NCBI GenBank assembly: GCA_019722365.1
Contig: JADFUC010001453.1
Span: 186,001-250,000, forward strand
Direction: 5' to 3'
DNA length: 64,000 bases
Origin: Lithospermum erythrorhizon
Taxonomy: Eukaryota; Streptophyta; Magnoliopsida; Boraginales; Boraginaceae
The translations under genes and the position numbers were made by a program. Every line of letters starts with the position of its first letter. Within the stretch, counting starts at the first letter, position 1. Positions 12,569-25,300 of this stretch are shown here, piece by piece. The notes beneath the pieces are model-generated. The model did not search any database, was not told the DNA's origin, and saw only the letters and a list, made by a program, of their open reading frames with translations.

Positions 12569-15482
12569 TCAAAAACATGGGAGCTTACATTTGTTAATAC
12601 TTCGATGCATACCGAAACTGGCTTCAGGTCCATCCGTTGGAAGACATAAATGATCTTCCCTATATTTGACTTCTATAAGAGACAAACCGTGAGGCGGAAC
12701 CTGATAGGAATACTTGGCGAGTTCCTTGCGGTCACGCGATGCCAAAATCTTAGGAACTATATCGGGTGGAACCGCTTGCCTTCCAACTTGAAGCAGTAAA
12801 GCCACCTGGAGATATATATATATATATAGGACAAATTGTTAGCGACAGTTAGACAGTAACCTCAGAAATCTATGTTAGAAAGAAAATGACAAAAACTTGA
12901 GCTAGCTTCTCTACAGAATCGTTGAAATATGTAACTTTCAAAATTATGCTCGACTGTTTTTATATATCCTATGAGTTAGTGTCACAGCATGACTTATCAC
13001 ATACAAGACTTGACGCTTTAGGTTTTACTTGTTATCTAGGAATACTTAATAAGATTTCGATAAATTTTACTCAGGATGCAGTCAATGCACATGAATAATG
13101 TATGCAATAAAAACTTCGAGGTGTTTGGCCTAGTTGTTTTGATATCCAATTTTAGCTTATACATCTATAAGTCAACTTTCCATGCTTTTATTTGGAGAAG
13201 TCATATTATAACCTACAAGCAGCTGAGCCCGGAGTCTCTATAAGCCTAGATTAGATGCAATAAGAAAGCTATACCATGTTCCTCACTTGTCTGTACAGGA
13301 AACCTGATCCTTCAACCTCCAGCTGCAAAAGAGGCCCCTGCAAAGCACAAGCATAAGGAGAAGCCATTACTTTTTTGAACTAGCCATACCACTAGGAGTA
13401 AAGTTGACAAATAAAATCATGCTCGCCATGACATAACAGTCAAATGTATTTCTAAATACGTACCTGATGAGATTCTTATGGTAATTGGCATGGAAATAAA
13501 CCAACAAAACAAATCAAGAGTGCAGAAAGAGCTAAATCTCTAATTTATGCCTCAACCAAACAATTTATCTTTAAGTTCGCAAACTCTATTACTCAACCAA
13601 GACCCCCAACAAAAGGAAAAAGAAACAAAGTATATGTACTTAAGAAGTACCTTCTCCACTACATTGAAACATGATATATTTTTTACTGGGTTGGGAGTCC
13701 GATCATTGATGGATGCATTTTGAAAGGCAGAGAAGTCATGCTTTCCTATAAAATGCTTTGCAGCATCCCCCATAACAGAAGCATTAAGTCTATAGGCACT
13801 GTGATAGGCATATTTCCTCTGAAATGGGTCCATGACAGCATCATTGTAAACCTGGTAGCGATATATCTTGCTTATGACTGAGAAGCGAGCCTGAAATTCA
13901 GGCACTGCGGCGCTAATTTCCCTAATTCTTATATCAGGAGGAAGAAGACCATTAACTGCTTTGTGAATGATATTCAGACAATCATAATTGTCAGGTGTCT
14001 GAAAATGGGCCACCTGAAAGATAATGAATTGTTTTAGCTACACAATTTAAATTATGGCTTCAAGTTGCAGAGGGCGACTCAATAATACAGACCTGACCCC
14101 AAGCATGAACTCCAGCATCAGTTCTACTGGCACCAACTAGACCAAGGTCTCCTCGTTTTAGTTTTGTAACTTGAATTAAGGCTTGTTCCACTATGCCTTG
14201 GACAGTTGGTAATGTCGGTTGATATTGCCAACCTAAAAGTATACACACTCTCAGGATCCTGTAGATAGAGAACTAATATAAAAACGAAGTAGAAGGTAGA
14301 CAAATAGAGAAAATGGGGACACCAATTATGTAGTGCAATAACAGAAAATTTCTTAAAATTTGAATTTGATGGAGAGAAAGCACTCAATATGATTATGAAA
14401 CTAATATCTGAAATGGATTTTCATTCACCGAGTATACTATGAGGAACTAACATGTCAAGAATGTAAGATTTCATTATACACAGTAAATGCCTTTTAACTT
14501 TCTCTAGTATCTTTCTGTTTAATTTATACTTTTTCCTGGCTATTAACTGCATTTTCCCTTCCTGTTAAGGGCATTAAGAACCCACATTTTGTTCCAGTCC
14601 ACAAAAGCAATCAAGAGCTACCTTTCCATTCTTACTATTATTTTAAGTGATCGGGGGCCTACATAGAAAACGTAAGAAAAATATGTTACCTGAAAATCGA
14701 GCGCCATCATAAGCTATAACCAAGCGCCATTTGTAAGGGGGTTGCATAAGCTTCTTCATGTCACCATTGCAAGAAGGATGGTGCTCCCCTTCTATTGAAC
14801 TCTACCATAACATTGGTAAAATACCACAAATATTAATCTGCCCCAATGCATAGTATCTCATATGAGGTACCCATACACAGAAATAGAGAACATAAATTGA
14901 GAGACAGTAGCATGGAGTGCCAAATGTTCATGGGAAAGGGCAATGCTGATCAATTAGCTGCTAACAGTGTCACATGAAGAGACAAGGTATCAATTATAAA
15001 TAGAAGGAAAGGCAGAAGCTGAGCGAATTCTGGTAAACAAAGAATGTCATTTTTTAATGCGAAGACCGCTGGATCCTCTTGCTATGGTAGCAGAAGCATA
15101 GGACTACCACAGGAGGAGAATGATTTGATCCTAAGTATAACCTCAACTTAGACAAAAAATAGTAACATGTTTGGAACATTGTACAATTACATTGCAAGGG
15201 AAGCCAAATCAACCAAGGAAAACGGGGTATATGGGTAGAGGTGCAATAGGATTGTGAAACTGAAACAGAACCACTGCATCAATAGAAACAGCTAAAGAGG
15301 GAAAAATAGAAAGAGCGAACCTTGACCTGAAGTGGAAATGGAGTGAAACATTGCAGTTGCGTCGTCAAACTTCGTCTGGTGTCTAAGACAACCCCTGAAA
15401 ATAAGACAAGAACATGTCCATCACATTTTCTGGAGTCCAAAACTGAAAAGATTTTTCCAAATAATATGACTAGATCTACCAT
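12569..15482 (-). CDS. TruA-like tRNA pseudouridine synthase, 5' end uncertain
   Basis: Pseudouridine synthase of the TruA family, which isomerises uridines in the tRNA anticodon arm. Exons: 15482-15327 (tentative), 14801-14690, 14232-14093, 14013-13651, 13337-13275 and 12805-12569. All downstream junctions are in frame, giving about 356 aa from the tentative ATG. Visible motifs: YKWRLVIAYDGARFSGWQYQ (family N-terminus); GASRTDAGVHAWGQ with the catalytic Asp (about residue 128); SKIYRYQVYN; FIGKHDFSAFQNAS; and GSGFLYRQVRNMVALLLQVG near the C-terminus. The first exon is weakly supported: its N-terminus has no family match, and an alternative acceptor (TTTTCAG before GGTTG) suggests a further upstream exon. 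Another possible start is the ATG at 14759, just before the conserved core. The family call is firm; the start is not. Confidence 0.85.
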
Positions 15483-15769
15483 TATGAAATTGACCCCATG
15501 GAGCAAAAGTTGCTGTAGGGAAATAACGTATCATCTATTGTGTTGCTAAGATAACCTGAAATTCAAAAGCATACATGAATTAAAGCAGTTTATTGAAAGC
15601 ATGAGGGCAGGAGTTTAGGACTTTATATGATAGATCTTGAAACATACTAGTATGATTTACTGAATCTATTACGAGTCCATTTCGTAAAACAGATTGAAAA
15701 TCATAAATAAACATCTACAACCTTCTGATTGTTTTTTAGTTAAAAGAGCTATCTTTTATGGTTAATCTC

Positions 15770-15952
15770 TTGCACGAGAACCTCTTCCAATTGCAAAGCC
15801 TTCATGATTTACTATATAGGAAAAACGGGAACACCTCATCCGCAACCTTCATTCAAAACAGAAGATACAAATGGCAAGCGGGAAATCTTCAAACACAATG
15901 AGGGAGAAAACATAAAAATACAAGGGCAAGCTTAGTTACCTCGTATGGAAAT
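15770..15952. repeat. Direct repeat copy A (~180 bp)
   Basis: This copy matches the segment at about 16420-16592. Shared blocks in the same order: CAATTGCAAA..CCTTCAT, ATAGGAAAAAYGGGARCACC, a segment ending AATCTTCA, and AACATAAAA..AGGGCAAG followed by TTCAGTTACC or TTAGTTACC. It lies upstream of the pseudouridine synthase coding exons, possibly within its 5' leader. The two copies are about 650 bp apart. Confidence 0.65.
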
Positions 15953-16419
15953 TTGTTCTTATAGATTGTATGGAAGGCTGGAAGCAGGATTTAATTACAC
16001 ATATATGAATGTTCACCCCAAATCAAGATCCTAAATTCATCATTGTCGACTAGTTATCAAAAAGTTCATCCAACTGTGAACTGTTCATAAGCTGGTGGAA
16101 AAAAGCCTAATGGCATTAACCAAGTTTCATTTTCCTGATTATTAGAACACTGAATTCTCAACAACATCAACATTAACATGTCCAGATCAAAGGATCCCGC
16201 CCATGCAGGAAGGGAAGAGTCCGATAGTAGGCAACCTTACCCCTGTAATAACAAGTTGGCTGTTCCCAAATTGACAAAAGATTGAGTTGCAAACACTATC
16301 TACTACTTCACAATGGATAACAAACCTAGATATCCAATCCTCCAACAAATGCAAGAAAATACAATTATAAATTTAAACACCCTTCATCACATTTCCAGTT
16401 AATTTCTTGTGACAGCCCA

Positions 16420-16592
16420 CCTTACAATTGCAAATCCTTCATACAATACAAAATAGGAAAAATGGGAGCACCCTTATCAGTTGCACAACCTCTTCACTCA
16501 AAATAAAAGCTGTAAATTGCAAACTAACAATCTTCATAAACTCCATAAGTGAAAAAACATCAAGAAACATAAAAGGGCAAGTTCAGTTACCA
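16420..16592. repeat. Direct repeat copy B (~180 bp)
   Basis: Second copy of the repeat at 15770-15952. On the minus strand both copies end in a GGTAACT-type sequence, which resembles a 5' splice donor. A duplicated non-coding leader exon of the minus-strand gene is therefore possible but unproven. Confidence 0.65.
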
Positions 16593-16599
16593 CTTTCAG

Positions 16600-18010
16600 C
16601 AATATTTATTCACATAAATTATGCATGTAAGCAAGAAAACACATACACATTCACCAACTCATGGTAAAAAAGTCACCCTAGTAGTATTTATATAAAAAAA
16701 AATTGGTACCTACAATTTGATGATATGGAATCAATTTATGTACCTGATAATTGAATTTAATGGTAAAAAGTATATTTGAAATTGAAATTATCAACTGGAT
16801 AATGTTTTTTGTAATCAGCTGAAGAGTGTAGTTAGAAAATGCATCCAAATAGGGGTAATAATGTAATTAAGGTGTCCACAAGACCACAATTATAAAATGT
16901 CACATTTATTATGTTGATTATTTTTTAATTCTTTTTTTTCATGAATGGTTATGTATAAATTTCGATGTAATGCGAAGAAATTTTTTATTATTTATATGCG
17001 TACCGAAAATAATAAAATCGTATGATGATCTATATAGTATGGATTTATTTGATATGAATTGATTTGAGCTTGAGTCTTAACTTGGCTATGTATCCGTATT
17101 GGTCTTTGACTTTGGATATGGTCCGAATCGGGTGCCTTAGGACCTTGATCTCGTGTGATTGTGTGGACTTGATCTTCGGTCTTGGACTTTGATCTATGAG
17201 ATATGGACTGACTAGTGAGCTGAGGGCCTTCTTTTGACTCGGGGTTGATTGGTGTGGCCTTAGACCCTTCTTTGATATGGGGCTTGATGGTGTACCCTTG
17301 GACCCTTCTTTGATATGGGGTTGGATGGTGTATCCTTGAACCCTTATTTGATCTATACCTTGAGGCCCTTTTCTTATTTGACTTGGATATGGTTTTAGCC
17401 GCAATACTTTAGCAGCTTGTCTTCGTGTGGCTGGACTAATTCAAGAGCTTTCGCAGCGTAATACTGAACTAGATGAACCTTATAGCTTCATGGCTAGATT
17501 CCTATTAACGGCAGGGGCCTCAGCAGCTTCCTTGTACCCGATGCTGGACATGGAATAGGGGCTTCGGTAGCTTGATTTGCTACATGGGCCTTCAGCAACA
17601 TGTTTCCTGCAGCTTGATTTGGATGTTGGACGGCAGTTTGATTTGGATGTTGGACGGATAGCTCAACTCCTCATCATATTTTTTGGGGCTGACCACAATA
17701 GTCGTTCCCTTCCTCTTGATGCTTTGGGGCGCCTTTGGGGTCTTCAGGTGTTTCAGGTGCCCTTCTTCCTTTGAATCCTCAAGCTTTCAAGTATTTCAAC
17801 CTTTAAATTTTCAAGTTTTTGGGTGTTCCAGCCTTTGAATTTTCAAGTTTCAGGTGCTCCGGCATTTGAATATTTGGAGGTATTCGTAAGAACCTCTTTC
17901 GTAAGAATGAATATTTGATGTTTTTATCTATTAAAACGTTGTCACACATTACTAAAGAAGAGATTACAATTTTTATATCGAAGTGTAATGATATATTAAT
18001 GTATTTTATG
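16600..18010. repeat. Intergenic with clustered minisatellite-like repeats
   Basis: Several short imperfect tandem repeats cluster here. At about 17255-17360 a ~50-bp unit around GACCCTTCTTTGATATGGGG occurs about three times. At 17612-17665 a 27-bp unit around TTGATTTGGATGTTGGACGG occurs twice. At 17775-17880 a ~45-bp unit around TTTGAATTTTCAAGTTT occurs two to three times. The open frame across 17045-17404 on the minus strand is repeat-derived and not called as a gene. Confidence 0.6.
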
Positions 18011-18453
18011 TTGGAGCTGTTAATGAGCCGAGCTTAGCCAAACGGCTCGACTCGGGAAGCCGAGGCTCGAAGTTCGGCTCGGTCTATATTGAGCCGAGTT
18101 AAGAGCCGGCCTTCAGGCTCGTTGGCTATGGGAGCCAGCTCGGTGAGCCTGCTCGATAGCTCGGTTATATGACCAATGTGTTATGATGAATTTTATGATG
18201 ATTCAAATTTATTATCAATGACCAATGTGTTGTTATGATGAATTTTTTATTATAATCTAATCAATGTCAATATTCAGTTTATCAATTGACAATTAATGTT
18301 CATCTCTATTATTTTTTGTGCATTTTATCCCTTTAAAATTTAAAATTTCCACTAAGTGAGCTAGCTCTCAGTTTTGGCTCGGCTCGGTGAGCTAACAAAG
18401 ATCCGAGCCAAAAATTCTCCAGCTCGTACTCAACTCGGCTTGTTAACAACTCT
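18011..18453. mobile_element. hAT-type MITE with GAGCCGAG-rich termini
   Basis: Left terminus GAGCTGTTAATGAGCCGAGC pairs with the reverse complement of the right terminus, GAGTTGTTAACAAGCCGAGT. The flanks are ATTTTATG (18003-18010) and ATTTTACG (18454-18461), an 8-bp target duplication with one mismatch, as expected for hAT elements. The GC-rich ends carry repeated GAGCCGAG/GCTCGG motifs and surround an AT-rich core of about 200 bp. No transposase is present. Confidence 0.8.
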
Positions 18454-19349
18454 ATTTTACGTAACCTATTGATATGTAAATCTACATAATTGTATGCATT
18501 TTTTATGGATGAATTTGTAAGATAGTACTGTAGAAGCTAAATACTTGGCTATGAAGATAATATTGATATTGATCACTATGTCGCAATAGTTATTGATAAA
18601 AAGTTAAACAAGGCATACTCCTTTGAAGCTCTAATTTATGTTAGTTTTATTACTTGTTGGAGCTTGATTGAACGATTTGATAATTTTATTTAGTCTTTAT
18701 GTACAATATTTTAGCACAATTCCGAATCCCCAAATTTTAGTAAAGCATGAAAAAAATATAAGATATTTCAAAAAACAAAGTATATTACTCCATGATATGA
18801 TATTTCATGATTTATCTCTTTTATTCCTCGTATGATATGGCATGATTTTTGATTGGACCCGTCTGAGGCACATCTCGGATAACCTTCCCACATTGGTGAT
18901 GGACTAGCCGTGCGGGGGCGCCCAACGTTGAGCGTATCAACGTTTTTTGATTTTTTCCTAAAAAACGTACACCCTACATTTAGCTGGTGAATACATAAAA
19001 AACAACAATTACTCAATTAATCCAATGATTCACTTTAACCCATTTAATACCCCCATTGCTTTTTCCTTTTCCAAAATTCTTTTGGGAGCTAGAAAATACA
19101 ACAAGACCCACAAAGACAATCATCTTTTCTTCTTCGTCCCATTATACCTATAATAGTTCTCACCATTATTTTTGCATGCTTTATTTCTTTCCTTTACAAT
19201 CCATCTTCATGTAATTATATTCTTTATTGTTGCTTGAATCATTGAAGAGATGTATACATTCATTTAAACATAGAACATGGTTCAAGAACTCATAGAATAA
19301 AAAGAAATCTAGATACAAATCCCCGTCTAGGCACTTAAAATTTAAAGGA
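18454..19349. other. Upstream region of the RopGEF gene
   Basis: No coding sequence is supported. A short GC-richer patch at about 18850-18950 stands out and may be a transposon fragment. The pyrimidine-rich stretch 19050-19200 is a plausible promoter-proximal or 5' UTR region for the gene that starts at 19350. I see no strong TATA box. Confidence 0.4.
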
Positions 19350-22300
19350 ATGTCAGAAATCGAAGCTCTACCATCCCATGAAGGCAATAATTTGTCAAGC
19401 CCCATGGATATGACCAATGGTATTGAAAATTCTGAGTCAAATAATGAATGTACGGAACCAGAAGAGGATAAACAAGGTAATTCATATTATTTCATACGGA
19501 GTATGTTAAATTTTATGCTTACAACGTCTTTAGATTCTTTTAGTTGCTCTTGTTGGGTTATATGGTATATTATGTATCTTGATTTCATGTTGGTCACGAA
19601 AGCCTATTTTTAGTATGTTTTTGTAACATATCGGTAGGAGATTTTGTTTAATCATATATGTTTTCATAAAGGTCATAAAAGTTGATGAGAAAGATTATTG
19701 AATACTACGTATTCCATAAATTAGCTGACGTTTATTTTTTATATCAATTTTCGATCATGAATAATTTTTTGATTAATTATGATAAGTATGTTGCCTCAAA
19801 AAATAATGTCTATGAATTTGAATTGGAGAAAGTGGAATATAAAAGCTATAAATAATATGATATGTACTCCATTCATTTTAAATTATTGAAAATTTTGATG
19901 ATTAGATTTAAAACCTTTTATCCTCATAGTATTATTAATCTTATTTCAATTATATTTTGAATGTGTGTTAACCTTTGACCTACAAGTGTATGTTAAGATT
20001 GCAGTATCTAATGGCATGCATCTTTTCACATAAACTCAAAGTAAATTAAAAAATTATTGATCGAAAAGTGATTAAGTGAATTGGCTATTCATTTAACAAA
20101 AGCCATGTTAAATAATTGAGACGAAGGTAGCATCATATCTTTATGTGGTAAGACTAATTTATGTACATAATAAAATGTTCATTCCATGTTACTTAACTAG
20201 AAGATATTTACTTGTTTTATTTTAGACAGTTAAAGATTGACTTCATCAGTTGATGCCTTTATTTGTTAATGTTCAGAGATGAACTTGGTAAAGGAAAAGT
20301 TTGCAAAGTTGCTTCTTGGTGAGGACATGTCTGGTGGGGGTAAAGGTGTTTCATCGGCTTTGGCATTATCAAATGCAATTACAAATTTAGCAGGTATTGA
20401 ATTAGTAGAATTGCTTGAGATCTCCAGTTCTACTTCTACACACAAATGTGTTAAAAATATAGGTTTTACCTAAAAGTAAGTAGCTCCGATCCAACTGACA
20501 ATAGGTGAAATATCTCATAAGCATATTATATTTTTTCATATTCAATGTTAAAAAATTTATATGTTCCATCCTAATAAAGATAATTATTGATGGTGAAGTA
20601 TTTCACGATTATACAAACCACATTATATGTTTTGACATATTTAACTTGATTTAGTTTCTCTTTGATAATACTATGCACACTCATCTATTATTTTCAATAG
20701 CTTCCGTGTTTGGAGAGATAAGAAAGCTAGAGCCAATGTCTGAAGATAGGAAGGAAAGATGGAAAAAAGAAATTCATTGGCTTTTATCAGTCTCATGTCA
20801 CATTGTTGAGTTTGTTCCATCAAAACAAACGTCTAAAGATGGAACAACAATGGAGGTATAAAAATTACCAGGAGTATTTGTTTTTAAACATTTTCACAAT
20901 GTTGAGACAAATAATGTTAACCTAATTGTTTTATCTATCTAGGTTATGATGACAAAACAACGCAAAGATCTTTTGGTGAACATACCCATTCTCAAGAAGC
21001 TTGATGCAATGCTCATTGTAAGAACTGCAATAAATGCGACCTAAAGCATACTCCCTCCAATCCATTTTAATTATTGTTTGATTTTTTTGAAATTAAATTT
21101 TGACCATCAATTAATAATTATTCCTTATTCAAAAAAATATAAAATTTATGTATTTGAATTCGTCTTTTAAAATACATTCATAATATTAATTTTTAATCTA
21201 TACTATATCTATATACTTATAAAAGTTAATGCTAGTGATAAGTTTCTTCTATTTTTTCAGAAGACATTTATGACCTCCCAAATACCTACTACTAGATATC
21301 TCACAATAGTAATAATTTAATATGAAGTTAAAGAATTATTACTTTTATTAATAACAATTATTTTATGTAGGTCAATATTATTATTGAATATTATTATGTA
21401 TATTATTATTAAACATAATATGAATATTACAATGATATTCTATGAAGTTATCACACCATAATAAATAAAATGGTATAACGTTAGACTTAATAAAACTCGA
21501 ACAAAATATATTTGATTTAACTTATGAATAAAATATCTATATTTATATAACTTCAAAAGTTTAGATAAGCTCCCTTTTTATATTTTATTAAGAACATATT
21601 GCCCTTCCAACTAAAATATTTCAACTAAAATTAATTATATGCATCTTATTATTATCTTTATTATCACAATAATTATTGGCTCTATAAAACTTGAAAAATA
21701 TATGATTTAACTTTATGCATTAAAATATCTACATTTATACATTCCTAAAAAGTTTAGATAACCGATTCTTTCATTTTTTATTAGTATATTGTTTCTTCCA
21801 ACTAAAATATTTCAACTAAAATTAAGTATTTGCATCTTATTATTATCTCTTTATTATCACAATTATATTGATTATTAGATTAATAAAATGGCGGTAAATA
21901 CAGCAGACAAGAATCATTGGTCATGTACATGGTGTAGTAACTATGTAATTGAGTCATTATACTAATAATGTATAATTCATACACCACTATTTTTTGAGAA
22001 AAAGTTAAAAGTCTTGAATGGAGTTACATATGAATTATTATTATTAGTTGAAGTTGCTAATATTATTCAATTTATTATTTGAAGTTACATATGAATTCAA
22101 TACAATTTAATACATTATTTATATGCATCTTATTATTATCTTTATTATCAATAATTATCAATTTATAAAACCTGAATAAAAAATATATGATTTAACTTAT
22201 GATTAAAATATCTATATTTATACATCTTCTAAAAATTTAGATAAAATTAGCGATTCTTTCATTTTTTATTAAGAACATATTGTTCTTCCAACTAAGATAT

Positions 22301-25300
22301 TTTAACTAAAATTAAGTATTTGCATCTTATTATTATCTTTATTATCATAATTATATTTATCATTACTTTTAATGTATGTAGGTTAGAAATACAAAGAGAC
22401 AAGAATCATCAAGTCATACACGTAGTATCTTATGTAATTAATTCATTATACTAATAATGTACAATCTTCACAATTAACAATATTTTTGAGAAAAGTTAAA
22501 CTCTATATCGGAGTTACATACGACTCATTATTATTATTATTGAGTCATAATAATATTCAATTTATTATTTGGAGTTACATATAAATTCAATATAATTCAA
22601 TACATTATTTATACGCATCTTAGTAATATCTTTATTATCACAATAATTACTGGCCTATAAAACCTTAATAAAAATATATGATTTAACTTATGATTAAAAT
22701 AACTATATTTATACATCTTCAAAAGTTTAGATAAAATCAATGTATTCTTTCATTTTTATTAAGAACATATCGTTTCTTCCAACTAAAAATATTTCAACTA
22801 AAATTAAATATTTGCATCTTATTATTATTATATTTTATTATCACAATTATATTAATCATTAGATTAATAAATGGTAGCAATTAAAGAGTCAAGTATCATT
22901 AGTGTAATACATGGTAGTAACTTATGCAAGTAATTCATTATACTAATAATGTACACTAATACAATTAATTATTTTTGAGAAAGTTACAAAAGTCTCAATG
23001 GAGTTACATACGACTCATTATTATTGAGTCATGGGCAATATTCAATTCATTATTTGGAGTTACATATGCAATAATACCTCAATACATTATACTAATAATT
23101 AATATAATTATGATAAAAAGATAATAATAAGATAAATAATTAATCTATCTATCTTATTTAACTTATGATTTAATAAATGTGTGATAAGAGATGATTATTT
23201 CTTCCATTTTGTTAGAACTAAAATTAAATTGTTCCTTCCAAATGAAAATAATTACAATTGGTCATTATGTCTTCTTCTTACAACATGATAGTAATAAATA
23301 TATACACATATACAATTGGTTATTAATTAATACTCCATCCGTTCCAATTTACTTGATCATGGAGGTAAAAAATACTTTATTAAGGAGTCGGAAGAATATT
23401 AATAATAGAATTACAGCATTTTATCAAAAGAATTTTGTATTTAAAATGAAAAGTACTTTATCAAGGACAAATCAGAAAGAGTCAAAGATAAAATCGGACA
23501 AATTTTTTACGATGAAGCGAAAAAAGAAATTATAAGTACTTTTGCTTCTACGATCACTAAATTGGACTTAGTGAGTATTGAATAAAATTGAAATATATAT
23601 TTTAATAAAAGAATTATTAAGTATTTTAATATGTAAGTGATCAATTTAAATATTATCTTTAGTGAGCATAAATTGAAGAAAAATACTTTATTTATTTGTT
23701 ATTGTCATTATATCTTCTTCTTACAACATGATATAACAAATATATATGCATCTACAATTGGTTATTAATTAATATTGAATGAAAATTGAATCCTATAAAA
23801 TAATATATAATTAACTTTATATGAAGACTATTATTCACTTAGATATTTGATTATATGAGTTTATATATATATATATAGTGATTATTATTTTTACTTTTTA
23901 ATAATTAGTCAACGAATTTATATAAAATATAATTTGTACATATGCAAAAGTAAAAGTTGTCCAATATACCAAAGACTCCTATTCATATATACATAAATAT
24001 ATGGCCTAGAAACAGGACGTTATGTGATGTAACGACCCGCCCAGCGGGTTCCCTCGGCGTCAATCGGCCACCAACCCAGACCTGTGAGTCACCAACGCCG
24101 GATAACAATAAAAAATGACTTCTTTTACATCATAAATAAAACAATATAATCCCCGGCCCATCTGTGAACTAACTAACAAGACAACAACAAATATCAAAAC
24201 CTCATAATATAACACATCAAACAATTTGTTATACAACTCGAAATATTTAGAATTATAAACAATTTAAAACTTCAAGAAGATAAAAGATGACTGCTGAGGC
24301 TCCTCAAGCCACCATCGCCATCTGCTGGTACGCAGTTTACTGCCAATGCATATCGTTGGTCATCATTCCCAGAACAACTCAGTAATTTAAACGCCCGCCC
24401 ATGTGGAAAATAGGAAGTCAATAAAAAAGTCGAAAGTGGAAAATAACAGTACGGTTAACCTACCCGCATCATCATCTAATAAGAAAAAAATTATCTTCAC
24501 CTATTTAGAGACTATATACCCCTGTATATTATTTTATAGGTTACTTGCCACAAAATAAAACTTTCCTTATTGCTTTAACTAACACCGATAACCCACACTA
24601 CGTCAACAACTTACTCACAAGACACTCTTAATTTCATAAGAGGTATTTCATCTCGTTATCTTTCCAAGTATAGCTAATTCCCAATATAATATACACAAAT
24701 TCTAAACACACAATAATCTCTAAACATATATCTTAACCCTCTCATAACTCATGCATATACGACTCAATCACTACTTATCTTTAGTTCACTTTAAAGTACT
24801 ACTCCCCATTTTACAATCATACTCCTCCCATAGATAACTAATGTTCCCTCAAAAGACCTTCCAAATATATGCATTTCTTAATATGACTGAGAATATATCT
24901 TGAACTAGATAACCTAAGTACGTATTTTCTTCCTGCATTTTCCATTTAGTATAATGGAACTTATTTACTCATGGTATCGTGTCGGGTTGACCGCATTATA
25001 TTCCTAGCACATTTGAATCCATTTTCCAAAATCATATATATAAAATATCATCAACATCATCGACGCATTAGCATGCTAAACTTCGCTTTATAATGCCTAA
25101 TGTTCTCATTCAGTATCTCATCCATTAGCCATTGGGAGAGTAACATGTAACAATATTCAACAAAAGACGCGAATGCCGTAAGGCCAACCAAAGTCAACAC
25201 CGGTGATTCCGAAGAAATAGTTTTAATAAAGGGCTTCATTTTAAATGAAGTATAACCATCAAAGCAATCGCTGCTAGCACAACAACAAGATTAGAATAGT

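Noticed and set aside
17045..17404. Minus-strand open frame of 119 codons
   Set aside because: The frame is an artefact of tandem repeats; its peptide is a repetitive P/S/K-rich string with no domain.
23191..23535. Plus-strand frame of 114 codons in the RopGEF intron
   Set aside because: K/N/I-rich translation of a Stowaway-like AT-rich repeat, with no domain and no splice context.
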